Assembly: GCA_023386955.1 (NCBI GenBank)
Contig: JAEWIS010000039.1
Span: 124,001-188,000, forward strand
Source: Bacillota bacterium
Lineage (GTDB): Bacteria; Bacillota; Bacilli; Paenibacillales; NBRC-103111
Direction of reading: 5' to 3'
DNA length: 64,000 bases
Positions 16,522-25,097 of this stretch are shown in pieces; within the stretch, counting starts at the first letter, position 1, and the number at the start of each line of letters is the position of its first letter. A program made the position numbers and the translations under genes. The notes beneath the pieces are model-generated. The model was given only the letters and a program-made list of their open reading frames with translations, was not told the DNA's origin and did not search any database.

Positions 16522-18394
16522 GGAAGAACCTCCTTCCCGCAAAAGCCAGGATTATCACCACAATGGACAACAGGGTCACCAGACCGTAGGTTTGAACCTG
16601 GCCGTTCTGCACCCGCCGTCCCACATAACCGATACCCCGAACCCCGGCGGCAACGGCCCGGATCGCTCCATCAATGATGAAATCATCCACCAGCTGCAGC
16701 AGCTGGGCCAGCTTATGCAAGGGGGTGACGATAACCAGCTGATACAGCTCATCCACGTAATATTTGCGGTTGAGGACACGGGCTAAACCGGTTGGCTCCG
16801 CCTGGGTCCGCTCGCCTGCGGAACGGTACATCCACCAGCCTAATCCGAGACCGGCCAAAGCAACTGCCGTAGACAGAATCATGACCGTCCATTCGAGGCT
16901 TTCCGTGCCCGCCTTGCCGTCTGTCAGCCAGTCGCCCAGCCAGGAGTTAGCCTCTGGTACAAATACAAATCCGGCTACTACTGCCAGCACCGCCAGAACA
17001 GCCAGAGGCACGGTCATGGCAGCGGAGGATTCATGGGCTTGGGCCGCCCCTTCACTCCGGCTTTTCCCGGTGAAGACCAGCATGAACAGCCTAGCCATAT
17101 AGAAGGCGGTCAGGAAGGAGCCAAGCAGCCCTACGGCAAACACCAGCTTGTTCTCATGATAGGCCACCGCCAGAATGGCATCCTTGGACCAGAAGCCGGA
17201 CAACGGAACGATACCGGACAAGGCCAACGCGCCAATGGCAAAGGTCCAGGCGGTCACCTTCATACGGCGTCCCACTCCGCCCATTTCGTGAATATTTTGG
17301 GTATGTACAGCATGGATTACACTGCCTGCTCCCAGGAACAGCAGGGCTTTGAAGAAGGCATGGGTAAACAGGTGGAAAATCCCGGCGGTATACGCCATCC
17401 AGGTGCCCAGTCCCATGGCCATCATCATATAACCCAGCTGGCTGACTGTGGAGTACGCCAGTATCCGCTTAATGTCATTCTGGGCAATTCCGATGGTAGC
17501 GGCAAAAATGGCGGTAAAGGCGCCGACAATCAGCACTACCAGCAATGCCGTATCGGAAGCCAGGAAGATGTCGTAGGTTCTGGCTACCAGATAAACCCCT
17601 GCCGCAACCATGGTTGCCGCGTGAATCAGGGCGGAGATGGGGGTTGGCCCTTCCATGGCATCAGGAAGCCAGACATGCAGCGGGAACTGGCCCGATTTAC
17701 CTGCCGCACCCACGAAGATCAGAATCCCGATACAGGTGATAATGCCGGGACTGATATCCGGCGTTCCTTGAAACGCATTGTGAATGGACGGGAAATCCAG
17801 GCTATGGCCGGGCACATGCCAGAAGAGCATCAGCACCGCAATAAACAGCCCCACATCCCCGATCCGTGTGACGATAAAGGCCTTTTTGGCCGCCGCCCGC
17901 GCCTCTGGCTTCTGGTACCAAAAGCCGATCAGCAGGAACGAGCACACCCCTACCAGCTCCCAAAAGACATACAGCTGCAGGAGATTAGGCGAAATAACAA
18001 GGCTCAGCATGGAGAAGGTAAACAGCGACAGATAGCTGTAGAATACGGTAATGCGCTCGTCCTTGGCCATGTAGCTGGTCGAATACAGGTGCACCAATAC
18101 ACTGACCAATGTCACCACCACAAGCATTAACGCATTCAAGTTGGTAACTTCAAAGCCGAAACGAACGGAGGCATCCCCGATTTTCAGCCATTCAAACTCA
18201 TCCCACCGGTAATCCCGCACATCCCCCAGGCGTTCGAAAAGGATAAGCAGCGAAAGAATAAGAGACAGCAGCACCCCGAAGGTGCCGACGATCGTACCAG
18301 TGCTTTTCATCTGCTTGCCGAAGGCGATCAGAATGAGAAAGGCCAGCAGCGGAAATACGGGAACCAGCCACGCCAGATGTGAGAATTCCAACAC
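16511..18394 (-). CDS. nuoL: NADH-quinone oxidoreductase subunit L
   Basis: Distal proton-pumping subunit of complex I, 627 residues, with the long amphipathic lateral helix expected in its C-terminal third. Seen: FWELVGVCSFLLIGFW, GKSGQFPLHVWLPDAMEGPT (quinone oxidoreductase antiporter signature) and HAATMVAAGVYLVAR. Starts with GTG preceded by AAGGGGGG. Followed with an 11-base overlap by nuoM and preceded by nuoK. Confidence 0.95.
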   Translation of the reverse strand: MLEFSHLAWLVPVFPLLAFLILIAFGKQMKSTGTIVGTFGVLLSLILSLLILFERLGDVRDYRWDEFEWLKIGDASVRFGFEVTNLNALMLVVVTLVSVLVHLYSTSYMAKDERITVFYSYLSLFTFSMLSLVISPNLLQLYVFWELVGVCSFLLIGFWYQKPEARAAAKKAFIVTRIGDVGLFIAVLMLFWHVPGHSLDFPSIHNAFQGTPDISPGIITCIGILIFVGAAGKSGQFPLHVWLPDAMEGPTPISALIHAATMVAAGVYLVARTYDIFLASDTALLVVLIVGAFTAIFAATIGIAQNDIKRILAYSTVSQLGYMMMAMGLGTWMAYTAGIFHLFTHAFFKALLFLGAGSVIHAVHTQNIHEMGGVGRRMKVTAWTFAIGALALSGIVPLSGFWSKDAILAVAYHENKLVFAVGLLGSFLTAFYMARLFMLVFTGKSRSEGAAQAHESSAAMTVPLAVLAVLAVVAGFVFVPEANSWLGDWLTDGKAGTESLEWTVMILSTAVALAGLGLGWWMYRSAGERTQAEPTGLARVLNRKYYVDELYQLVIVTPLHKLAQLLQLVDDFIIDGAIRAVAAGVRGIGYVGRRVQNGQVQTYGLVTLLSIVVIILAFAGRRFFHVG

Positions 18395-18435
18395 GAACCC
18401 CCCTTAGATGCATCTCCTTACACGATTGGACAGAC

Positions 18436-18747
18436 TTATTTTTTGAGCATATCCATTTCATTCACATCCGTTGTGCCTCTATTCCGGTACAAAGCAATGA
18501 GCAGGGCCACCCCTATGGCAACCTCCGCCGCCGCAACGGTTATTGTAAACAGCGAGAATACCTGTCCGGTAATGGAGGGGTTGACCCCCAGCTTGGAGAA
18601 CGCCACCAGATTCAGGTTCACGGCGTTTAACATAAGCTCCACGGACAAGAGCACGATAATGGCGCTTTTTTTGGATAAAGCCCCGTATAAGCCGATGCAG
18701 AACAGAATGGCGGCCAGCATCAGATACGAGCTGATTTGGTCATTCAT
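18436..18747 (-). CDS. nuoK: NADH-quinone oxidoreductase subunit K
   Basis: Small complex I membrane subunit (Mrp/MnhC-like), 103 residues, three helices. The two buried glutamates of the family are present in [12 protein letters not shown] and [12 protein letters not shown]. The start at 18747 (MNDQISSYL) is chosen because GGAGGAG precedes it and because it lies one base from the nuoJ stop; the open frame extends 30 bases further into nuoJ. Confidence 0.95.
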   Translation of the reverse strand: MNDQISSYLMLAAILFCIGLYGALSKKSAIIVLLSVELMLNAVNLNLVAFSKLGVNPSITGQVFSLFTITVAAAEVAIGVALLIALYRNRGTTDVNEMDMLKK

Positions 18748-18748
18748 A

Positions 18749-19288
18749 CTACTCCTCCTCCCGTTTGGCCAGCACAATGGCGCCGATGAATGCTACTGTG
18801 AGGAGCACGGACATCAGCTCGAAGGGAATCACATGGGCACTGAACAGTTGGATGCCGATGGCCTCCGTATTGTTTTCGCCGGGATCAAAGGCCGTTGGAG
18901 CAGGGAAGCTGGTATTCTGGATGGCATAAAACAGGATGCCGAAAAAAGCGACGATGCCGATGCCCAGGAGCCAGTTATGCAGCGGTCGCTTGAGCTCCGT
19001 TTCCTCGCTTTCATGTTTGGTCATCATGATGCCGAAGATCATCAGAATCGAAATGGCGCCGGCATAAATCAGCACCTGCACAAACGCCACGAATTCCGCG
19101 TTCAGGAGCACATACAGTCCCGCCAGACTAAGGAAGGTCACGGCCAGGGAAACCACCATATGGATTACGCGGGTCAGGCTCATAGCGAAGATCGCGCCGC
19201 CAATGGCCAGGAGGGCAAACACAAAAAACATCAAATTGGCAGGAGTCAAAAACAAATCCTTCAGGCCGTCCCAGATTGAACCGAGCAT
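18749..19288 (-). CDS. nuoJ: NADH-quinone oxidoreductase subunit J
   Basis: Complex I membrane subunit, 179 residues, five helices. Seen: [20 protein letters not shown], the conserved third helix with the pi-bulge region involved in coupling, and the charged loop [15 protein letters not shown]. Its ribosome binding site TTAGGAGGT abuts an array of 84-bp repeats; the operon therefore resumes here after about 0.7 kb of noncoding DNA downstream of nuoI. Confidence 0.95.
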   Translation of the reverse strand: MLGSIWDGLKDLFLTPANLMFFVFALLAIGGAIFAMSLTRVIHMVVSLAVTFLSLAGLYVLLNAEFVAFVQVLIYAGAISILMIFGIMMTKHESEETELKRPLHNWLLGIGIVAFFGILFYAIQNTSFPAPTAFDPGENNTEAIGIQLFSAHVIPFELMSVLLTVAFIGAIVLAKREEE

Positions 19289-19304
19289 GCCGAGTACCTC
19301 CTAA

Positions 19305-19508
19305 GGGCTTTGCTGTAAGGCAAAGCCTACTTCGTGAGCATAGGCTGAGTTTTTGCGTGAGCAAAAACTAACTTCGTAAGCATCCGCCGGGCTTTGCTGT
19401 AAGGCAAAGCCTACTTCGTGAGCATAGGCTACGTTTTTGCGTGAGCAAAAACTAACTTCGTAAGCATCCGCCGGGCTTTCCGTGAGGAAAGCCTACTTCG
19501 TGAGCGGG
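19305..19508 (-). repeat. 84-bp tandem repeat array of hairpin/linker modules between nuoI and nuoJ
   Basis: Units start at 19305, 19389 and 19473, an exact 84-base period; the third is truncated. Each unit holds two perfect hairpins, GGCTTTGC-tgtaag-GCAAAGCC and AGTTTTTGC-gtga-GCAAAAACT, separated by linkers ACTTCGTGAGCATAGGC and ACTTCGTAAGCATCCGCC. In the third copy the hairpin changes on both arms (GGCTTTCC-gtga-GGAAAGCC), a compensatory change. The array ends directly at CTTAGGAGGT of nuoJ. Confidence 0.9.
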
Positions 19509-19563
19509 CGTGTGAACCAGCTTCTATTCATGGGCGACTGCCGGTATGGAATGGGCGGACTTC

Positions 19564-19746
19564 TTACGGACCAGGAGGCCGTTATTTCGCGCTAAACCCC
19601 GCCTTGGAACTTCTAACGGACCACAGAGCCGTTATTTCCTCATTTCAGGCCAACTTGCGGCTCAATTAGGTTAAATAACGGCTCTCATGTCCGTTAGAAA
19701 TTCTAACCAGCCTTTTTTCGCCAAATAACGGCTCTCACGTCCGTAA
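19564..19746. repeat. four-element palindromic repeat set (TAACGGAC family)
   Basis: Four 24-base elements: two direct, TTACGGAC...GCCGTTATTT (19564-19587) and TAACGGAC...GCCGTTATTT (19614-19637), and two inverted, AAATAACGGC...GTCCGTTA (19673-19696) and AAATAACGGC...GTCCGTAA (19723-19746). Start-to-start distances are 50, 59 and 50, so the set can fold as two nested long stems. The same architecture recurs at 34704-34885. Confidence 0.85.
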
Positions 19747-20004
19747 GCCCCTTGGGAGTGCAGCACCCAACGTCCCAGCCGGCCCACATCACACGCAGCA
19801 GCGTCCCACATCTAACTTGCAGCAGCCGGCTGCCTAAGCCAAACTGCCCATCAACGCACAAGCCCATGATTACATCCAGTATACCCCATATTTTACCAAT
19901 GCGCACTTTGAATGTATGATCCTTTGGGAAATCAAAACAATTTCTCTGCCCGTTCCCCCACCAGGAGAGCGTCACACCATCACCCGAACTCAACCACCGT
20001 ACGT
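19747..20004. other. nuoI-nuoJ intergenic remainder
   Basis: No open frame with a ribosome binding site and no terminator-like stem with a T run was found after nuoI. GTATACTGG on the minus strand near 19880 contains a possible -10 (TATACT) without a good -35. Whether nuoJKLMN is read through from nuoI or has its own promoter cannot be decided from the sequence. Confidence 0.5.
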
Positions 20005-20460
20005 TTACTCCTTCGCCGCCCCGGCCTTGCCCTTAGGCAGCTGCGAGATATTGTCCTGGCGGACCAGCTTGTTATTGTTGTCCAGCCAATCCCGGTCCTT
20101 GAACAGATCATCCCGGCTGAATGCCGCAAGCTCGAAGTTGTTGGTCATCACAATCGCCTCAGTGGGACATACCTCCGTGCACAGATCGCAGAGAATGCAG
20201 ATTTCGAAGTTGATGTCGTAAGTATCGATGACCTTGCCCTTCTTCTCCGGGTCAGGATTGGGCTTGCCCGTCAGGGTAATGCATTCCGTGGGGCAGATCC
20301 GGGCGCACTGGTTGCAGACGATGCATTTCTCCGGATCGAAGTGCTGGATTCCCCGGAAGCGGTCCGGCATCTTAAGCGGTGCATCCGGGTAGGCGTATGT
20401 GACCTTCTTTTTCAGCATCTGTTTGAAGGTGAAGCCCATTCCCTTGACAATTCCCTTCAT
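20005..20460 (-). CDS. nuoI: NADH-quinone oxidoreductase subunit I
   Basis: Peripheral-arm ferredoxin-like subunit carrying two [4Fe-4S] clusters (N6a and N6b). 151 residues with both motifs, CIVCNQCARICP and CILCDLCTEVCP, and the C-terminal KDRDWLD region. AGGAGG lies 7 bases before the ATG. In this NuoEFG-less complex, NuoI with NuoB would form the outermost redox centres, the likely docking point for an electron donor. Confidence 0.96.
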   Translation of the reverse strand: MKGIVKGMGFTFKQMLKKKVTYAYPDAPLKMPDRFRGIQHFDPEKCIVCNQCARICPTECITLTGKPNPDPEKKGKVIDTYDINFEICILCDLCTEVCPTEAIVMTNNFELAAFSRDDLFKDRDWLDNNNKLVRQDNISQLPKGKAGAAKE

Positions 20461-20507
20461 GCGAACGCCTCCTTTCGCTTTGCGAATGACCGGCCGGGAC
20501 CGGTATT

Positions 20508-21515
20508 TTATCTGAATAGCTCCATCACCAGCGCCGTAATAAAAATATTAGCCAACGCCAAGGGCAGCAGCACTTTCCAGCCGAAGCTCATCAGTTGGTC
20601 GATCCGGACGCGGGGCATGGTAGCCCGCAGCCAGAACAAGAGGAACACCACCGACGCGAATTTCAGCAGGAACCAGACGATGCCCGGGATAAACTCGAGG
20701 AACGGGAAGGGCGCATACCAGCCGCCCAGGAACATAGCCGTGGTCAATGCCGCAATGGCGAACATGTATACATACTCGGCCAGCATGAAGAACGCAAACC
20801 GGAAGCCGCTGTATTCCACGTGATAGCCGGCCACCAGCTCCGACTCCGCCTCCGGCAAGTCGAAGGGGGTCCGGTTCAGCTCGGAAACGGCTGCTATAAG
20901 GAACACGCCGAAGGCTACAATCTGCGGCAGGAAGTTCCAGTTCCAGAAGCCGGAGCCCTGATGCAGCACGATGTCCCGGATGTTCATGGTGCCGCTCATC
21001 ATAATAATGCCGGTCATGGACATCACCAGGGGAATTTCGTAGCTGATCATCTGAGCCGCGGAACGCATGCCGCCCAAGAGTGCGTATTTATTGTTAGAAG
21101 CCCAGCCCCCCAGCACAATGCCAATGGTAGAGATGCTGGACAGCGCCGCATAATACAGCACCCCCACATTGAGACTGGAGAAGTACCCCCAGCTGGTGTA
21201 GGGAATTGCCGCCAGCACGGCGAAGGAAGGCACAAACACAATCGCCGGCGCCAGAATAAACAGATGCCGGTCCGCCTTGGCCGGGATGGTATCCTCTTTA
21301 ATGAGGAGCTTCAGCACATCCGCCACCGTCTGGAGAAGCCCCATCGGTCCCGTCCGGGTTGGCCCGTGCCGCAGCTGCATCCAGCCGATGACCTTACGCT
21401 CGAAGAAGATAGCATAGGTTACGAAACCCAATACCAGAAGCAGCATGGTAACCGCCACCAAGAGAAACAGGCTGAAGCTGCCCAGCGTCAGCTCTCGGGT
21501 CAATAAATCCGTCAT
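20508..21515 (-). CDS. nuoH: NADH-quinone oxidoreductase subunit H
   Basis: Membrane subunit at the junction of peripheral and membrane arms that helps form the quinone pocket. 335 residues, eight helices. Seen: FFERKVIGWMQLRHGPTRTG, the loop with GGWASNNKYALLGGMRSAAQ and ELNRTPFDLPEAESELVAGY, which carries the conserved acidic cluster. Start overlaps the nuoD stop by one base (TGATG), indicating translational coupling. Confidence 0.96.
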   Translation of the reverse strand: MTDLLTRELTLGSFSLFLLVAVTMLLLVLGFVTYAIFFERKVIGWMQLRHGPTRTGPMGLLQTVADVLKLLIKEDTIPAKADRHLFILAPAIVFVPSFAVLAAIPYTSWGYFSSLNVGVLYYAALSSISTIGIVLGGWASNNKYALLGGMRSAAQMISYEIPLVMSMTGIIMMSGTMNIRDIVLHQGSGFWNWNFLPQIVAFGVFLIAAVSELNRTPFDLPEAESELVAGYHVEYSGFRFAFFMLAEYVYMFAIAALTTAMFLGGWYAPFPFLEFIPGIVWFLLKFASVVFLLFWLRATMPRVRIDQLMSFGWKVLLPLALANIFITALVMELFR

Positions 21516-22618
21516 CAGCCATCCACCTCTCCGACGACAATATCAATTCCGCCCAGAATGGTAATCAGGTTGGTCATGGTTTCCCCGACCAGCAGCTTGG
21601 GAAGAATCTGCAGATTCACAAAGGACGGCCGCTTGAACTTCAGCCGGTACGGCTTATCCTTGCCCTTCGATATAATGTAGCAGCCGATTTCCCCGCGCGG
21701 GGATTCGATGCTTGAGAACAGCTCGCCTTCCGGCACACGAAGCACCCGGGGAGCCTTGCCCATCGTCTCGCCTTCATGGGGGAATTGCTCCAGCGCCTGC
21801 TCCAGAATCCGCAGGGATTGGACAATCTCCTCCATCCGCACCAGGTAGCGGGCGTAGCAGTCGCCCCCCGTCTGCACCGGCACATCGAATTGGAAGCGGT
21901 CATAGATGCAATAGGGCTGCTTCTTGCGCACATCATAATCCACACCGGTACAGCGCAGGTTGGCACCGCTCAAGCCGTAATTGATGGCCGTTTCCGCATC
22001 GTAACGCCCCACACCTTTAATCCGCGCCAGGAAAATCTCGTTGCCGCTGACCAGTGTATGGTACTCCTCCAGCTTCCCAGGCATGGAGCGGACAAAATTC
22101 CGCACCTTCTCAATCCAGCCCTCGGGAGCATCCCACTTCACACCACCCACCCGCATGTAGTTATAGGTGAGACGGGCGCCGCTGAGCTCGTTGAACAAAT
22201 CGATGATGGTTTCCCGGTCACGGAAGGCGAACAAAAACGGGCTCATGGCTCCGATATCCAACAAATATGTACCCCACCAAACCAGGTGGCTGGCAATCCG
22301 CTGCAGCTCCATCACAATCAGCCGCAGGAATTGGGCTTTTTCGGGAATCTCCAGCTCCATCATTTTCTCGACGGTGTTTACAAACACATAGTTATTGGTC
22401 ATGGCCGACACATAATCCAGCCGGTCCGTATAGGGAATAATCTGCGTATAATTCAGGTTCTCCGCCAGCTTCTCGGTGCCCCGGTGGAGATAACCCATGA
22501 CAGGAATCGCCTCGGTAATCACCTCGCCGTCCAGCTTGACGATCACCCGGAAAACTCCGTGGGTGGAAGGATGCTGGGGACCTACATTCAAGAGCAGTTC
22601 TTCAGTACGCAATGCCAC
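21515..22618 (-). CDS. nuoD: NADH-quinone oxidoreductase subunit D
   Basis: 49-kDa-type quinone-site subunit of complex I, homologous to the large subunit of NiFe hydrogenases. About 367 residues. Seen: LNVGPQHPSTHGVFR with the quinone-binding His, YLHRGTEKLAEN and SPRGEIGCYIISKG. The GTG at 22618 (VALRTEELLL) is chosen because GGAGG lies 10 bases upstream; another GTG at 22627 is too close to it. Upstream nuoC ends at 22624, so there is a five-base gap. Confidence 0.95.
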   Translation of the reverse strand: MALRTEELLLNVGPQHPSTHGVFRVIVKLDGEVITEAIPVMGYLHRGTEKLAENLNYTQIIPYTDRLDYVSAMTNNYVFVNTVEKMMELEIPEKAQFLRLIVMELQRIASHLVWWGTYLLDIGAMSPFLFAFRDRETIIDLFNELSGARLTYNYMRVGGVKWDAPEGWIEKVRNFVRSMPGKLEEYHTLVSGNEIFLARIKGVGRYDAETAINYGLSGANLRCTGVDYDVRKKQPYCIYDRFQFDVPVQTGGDCYARYLVRMEEIVQSLRILEQALEQFPHEGETMGKAPRVLRVPEGELFSSIESPRGEIGCYIISKGKDKPYRLKFKRPSFVNLQILPKLLVGETMTNLITILGGIDIVVGEVDG

Positions 22619-22623
22619 TTGTG

Positions 22624-23295
22624 TCACACCTCCGGATCCAGCGGTTCGTAGTCCTTGCGCAGCGGATGACCTTCCCAGTTATCCGGCAGCATAATGCGCA
22701 CCAGATTGGGATGTCCCGGAAAATCCACACCCAATAAATCGAAGATTTCCCGCTCATGCCAGTCCGCCCCTGCCCATATGCCAGTGATGGAAGCCACAGA
22801 AGGGGCCGTCCTGTCCAGCTTCACCTTCACACCGAATTCCTGCATGTCGTCCATCCGCAAGAAATGATAGATCACTTCCAGATGCGTCTCCAAATCCGAT
22901 CCTGCCAGATTACGCAGATACGTCATCCGCAGGCCGGGGTGGTCATGGAGCAATGCGGCGGCCGCCTCCATTACGGCGGGGTCAAGCACAACACAGGGAA
23001 GATGATCGTCCCTTTCGTTGATAAAAGCCTCCAGTACCGCAGCCTCGCCCAGCGCCTCCTTCAAAATGCCTACGAATCCGTCCAGCACCGGCTGCTTCGG
23101 AGACGGGGGTTTGGGCGGCGCATCTGCCGCTTCTTCTCCCGCCTCGGCTTTCTTCGCCGCTTCCCGGGCGGCTGCCCGGGCCGCTCTGGCTTCCGCGGCT
23201 GCTTTGGCTTTGGCCTCCTTGGCCGCCGCTTCGTCCGCTCCGCCCTCCGCAGGTGCAGGGGGTTCCCCTGAGGGCTCCTTGATTTCGTCACTCAC
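22624..23295 (-). CDS. nuoC: NADH-quinone oxidoreductase subunit C with Ala/Lys/Glu-rich extension
   Basis: 30-kDa-type peripheral subunit. The family domain is in the C-terminal two thirds, with [31 protein letters not shown] and HPLRKDYEP at the end. The first 70 residues are a low-complexity run of Ala, Lys, Glu and Arg with Pro-rich ends ([20 protein letters not shown]), absent from typical NuoC. Starts with GTG, overlapping nuoB by eight bases, with AGGTG upstream. Confidence 0.95.
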   Translation of the reverse strand: MSDEIKEPSGEPPAPAEGGADEAAAKEAKAKAAAEARAARAAAREAAKKAEAGEEAADAPPKPPSPKQPVLDGFVGILKEALGEAAVLEAFINERDDHLPCVVLDPAVMEAAAALLHDHPGLRMTYLRNLAGSDLETHLEVIYHFLRMDDMQEFGVKVKLDRTAPSVASITGIWAGADWHEREIFDLLGVDFPGHPNLVRIMLPDNWEGHPLRKDYEPLDPEV

Positions 23296-23809
23296 GTGCC
23301 GTCACCTGCTTCCCGGTTTTGGCTTCATACCGTATCTTTTCCTGAAGCTTGTTGATACCGTAGATCAGCGCTGCCGGATTAGGCGGGCAGCCCGGAATGT
23401 ACACATCGACAGGAACCACCTGGTCCACCCCTTTTACAACGGAATAAGACCGGATATAAGGCCCACCCGCAGTGGCACAGGAGCCCATGGCAATCACCCA
23501 CTTGGGCTCGGGCATCTGATCATACAGCCGCCGCAGAAGGGGGGCCATCTTCTTCGTGACCGTGCCTGCCACCAGCATCACGTCGGATTGCCGTGGAGAT
23601 GTCCGGAAGATAACGCCGAACCGGTCCAGGTCATAGTGGGACGCACCGGTACCCATCATTTCAATGGCGCAGCAGGCAAGCCCGAAGGTCAGTGGCCAGA
23701 GGGAATTGCTTCTCGCCCATCCCTTCAGCTGCTCCAGAGTGGTCATAAACACATTGCGCTCCAGCTCCGCTCTTTCGTCAGGGGAAATATCCTTTAAAGT
23801 GAAGTCCAT
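23288..23809 (-). CDS. nuoB: NADH-quinone oxidoreductase subunit B
   Basis: Subunit carrying the terminal [4Fe-4S] cluster N2 that reduces quinone. 173 residues. The cluster ligands are visible in LACCAIEMM (adjacent cysteines), [10 protein letters not shown] and [11 protein letters not shown]. Overlaps the end of nuoA by 16 bases and is followed by nuoC with an eight-base overlap, a tightly coupled arrangement. Confidence 0.97.
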   Translation of the reverse strand: MDFTLKDISPDERAELERNVFMTTLEQLKGWARSNSLWPLTFGLACCAIEMMGTGASHYDLDRFGVIFRTSPRQSDVMLVAGTVTKKMAPLLRRLYDQMPEPKWVIAMGSCATAGGPYIRSYSVVKGVDQVVPVDVYIPGCPPNPAALIYGINKLQEKIRYEAKTGKQVTARE

Positions 23810-24159
23810 TGCAGCACCTTCTTCTTCCAGGCGTAGATGAGGCCAACCAATAGGAGAAGCACAAACACCATCATTTCCACCAGCGCAAAAAGCCCCAGCT
23901 TATTGTACGCTACGGCCCAAGGATATAAAAATACCGTTTCTACATCAAAAATGACAAACATCAGCGCAAACAGATAATACCGGATGTTAAAACGGACTTG
24001 ACCTACTCCCACAGGCTCGTTACCGCTTTCATAGGTAGTCGCCTTTTCAGGAAGGGGTCTGGATGGCCGCAATAGCCGGCCGATGGTTAACGCAGCGATG
24101 GGCAGCAGAATGCCCAAGCCGATGAATATGGCCACCAGAACATAGTTATTGGTGTACAT
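23794..24159 (-). CDS. nuoA: NADH-quinone oxidoreductase subunit A
   Basis: Small membrane subunit with three helices; the first loop carries [21 protein letters not shown] and the second helix [15 protein letters not shown], both diagnostic. The start at 24159 (MYTNNYVLV) is chosen because GGAGG lies 10 bases upstream; GTG 24171 and ATG 24168 are also in frame but overlap the ribosome binding site spacing. First gene of the nuoABCDHI-JKLMN operon. Confidence 0.95.
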   Translation of the reverse strand: MYTNNYVLVAIFIGLGILLPIAALTIGRLLRPSRPLPEKATTYESGNEPVGVGQVRFNIRYYLFALMFVIFDVETVFLYPWAVAYNKLGLFALVEMMVFVLLLLVGLIYAWKKKVLQWTSL

Positions 24160-24231
24160 AACCGCCATCACCTCCGTAAGCTATAGTTTTTTCATATGGA
24201 GAGCTTAACTTTATCTTATAAACGCCCTCCA

Positions 24232-24261
24232 ATTATAACAAACCTACAATTTTGTGTCTAA
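24232..24261 (-). promoter_or_regulatory. sigma-A-type promoter of the nuo operon
   Basis: On the minus strand TTAGAC (24256-24261) and TATAAT (24232-24237) are 18 bases apart, about 70 bases upstream of nuoA. The remaining interval to 24519 is AT-rich and shared with the divergent promoter of the plus-strand gene; no other gene is visible in it. Confidence 0.6.
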
Positions 24262-24464
24262 TAAAAATCATTTTAAATAAACCTTTGTCCACTTTGTTGC
24301 ATACCTTGTATTACAGGGTAAAATATCCTCTCTTGCTTTATTTTATTCCCGGTTACAGATTAAAAGCAATCCGAGATGACCATAATGCAGATAAAAGCAA
24401 GAATATTACAACCTCTGGTAAATGTTCACAAAACGTTCGCGAACAAACCTTGGATGCTCTCATA

Positions 24465-24473
24465 TGGTATAAT
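24465..24473 (+). promoter_or_regulatory. extended -10 promoter of the 24520 gene
   Basis: TGGTATAAT (24465-24473) is an extended -10 element, 47 bases before the start codon. No good -35 is visible, as is common with this promoter type. A 10-bp palindrome GTTCGCGAAC (24435-24444) lies just upstream and could be an operator. Confidence 0.55.
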
Positions 24474-24519
24474 AGTAGTGAGAAAGCGCATACAACTCGA
24501 GAAAAGGAGGGTGCCTTGT

Positions 24520-25008
24520 ATGTTCTGGTCCAAAAAGAAACGCCACGCCGCCAAGAATGCCGCTGAAACGGAAGCGGGTACAGAGCTATCTCCCTCTGTT
24601 GTCTCCGCTAACATCGACGACGTCAAACGGATTATCCGGGAATTTGAGCAGCATCTGCCCAAAGGGATTAACCGGACGGTTCTCATCGGACAAGACAACG
24701 AGATTAATTTCCAGCTGCTTCTCCCTGTGATGGGAGGGATTCCCCAGGAGAGGTACTACATGTCCCGGGAGACCTTCGAAATATTCCCGGAGGAGGACAA
24801 GCACATTGCCGTCTGGCTGGATGTGGTGCAGCGGGCGGTGGACGAATACATCATCGAAGAAAAAAACATCCCCGTCCTGCCTGGAGATACCCGGAAGAAA
24901 ATCAGCTACAACCTGCTGCAAAACAACTATTATCTGAAAGAAAAACCACCTGTGGACTTTTACCTGACAGATTTGGAGGATATGATCACCCATGTACCCC
25001 AAGAATAA
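24520..25008 (+). CDS. conserved hypothetical protein (DUF3939-like)
   Basis: 162-residue soluble, acidic protein with no signal peptide or membrane helix. After a basic start (MFWSKKKRHAAK) it has NIDDVKRIIREFEQHLPKGI, LLPVMGGIPQERYYMSRETF and EIFPEEDKHIAVWLD. This pattern resembles the DUF3939 family as I remember it; function unknown. Start chosen for AAAGGAGG 8 bases before the ATG; the open frame upstream lacks one. It is a lone plus-strand gene between the nuo and atp operons, ended by a strong bidirectional terminator. Confidence 0.65.
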   Translation: MFWSKKKRHAAKNAAETEAGTELSPSVVSANIDDVKRIIREFEQHLPKGINRTVLIGQDNEINFQLLLPVMGGIPQERYYMSRETFEIFPEEDKHIAVWLDVVQRAVDEYIIEEKNIPVLPGDTRKKISYNLLQNNYYLKEKPPVDFYLTDLEDMITHVPQE

Positions 25009-25019
25009 CACACACCAAC

Positions 25020-25064
25020 AAAAATAGAGCAGCCCAGAATTCCTCTGGAGCTGCTCTATTTTTA
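25020..25064. terminator. bidirectional terminator between the 24520 gene and the atp operon
   Basis: AAAAATAGAGCAG ... CTGCTCTATTTTT is a 13-base perfect inverted repeat with T runs on both strands. It lies between convergent genes, 11 bases after the plus-strand stop and 34 bases beyond the atpC stop. Confidence 0.9.
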
Positions 25065-25097
25065 TGGGCATGAAGGGAGGGGGGCTCCCTCCGTTGA

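Noticed and set aside
19305..19508. CRISPR array interpretation of the 84-bp tandem repeats
   Set aside because: Units are contiguous copies with no unique spacers, no cas genes are near, and the pattern is hairpin plus linker.
24435..24444. LexA/DinR box upstream of the 24520 gene
   Set aside because: GTTCGCGAAC has the halves in the reverse order of the Bacillus consensus CGAAC-N4-GTTCG and lacks its spacing.
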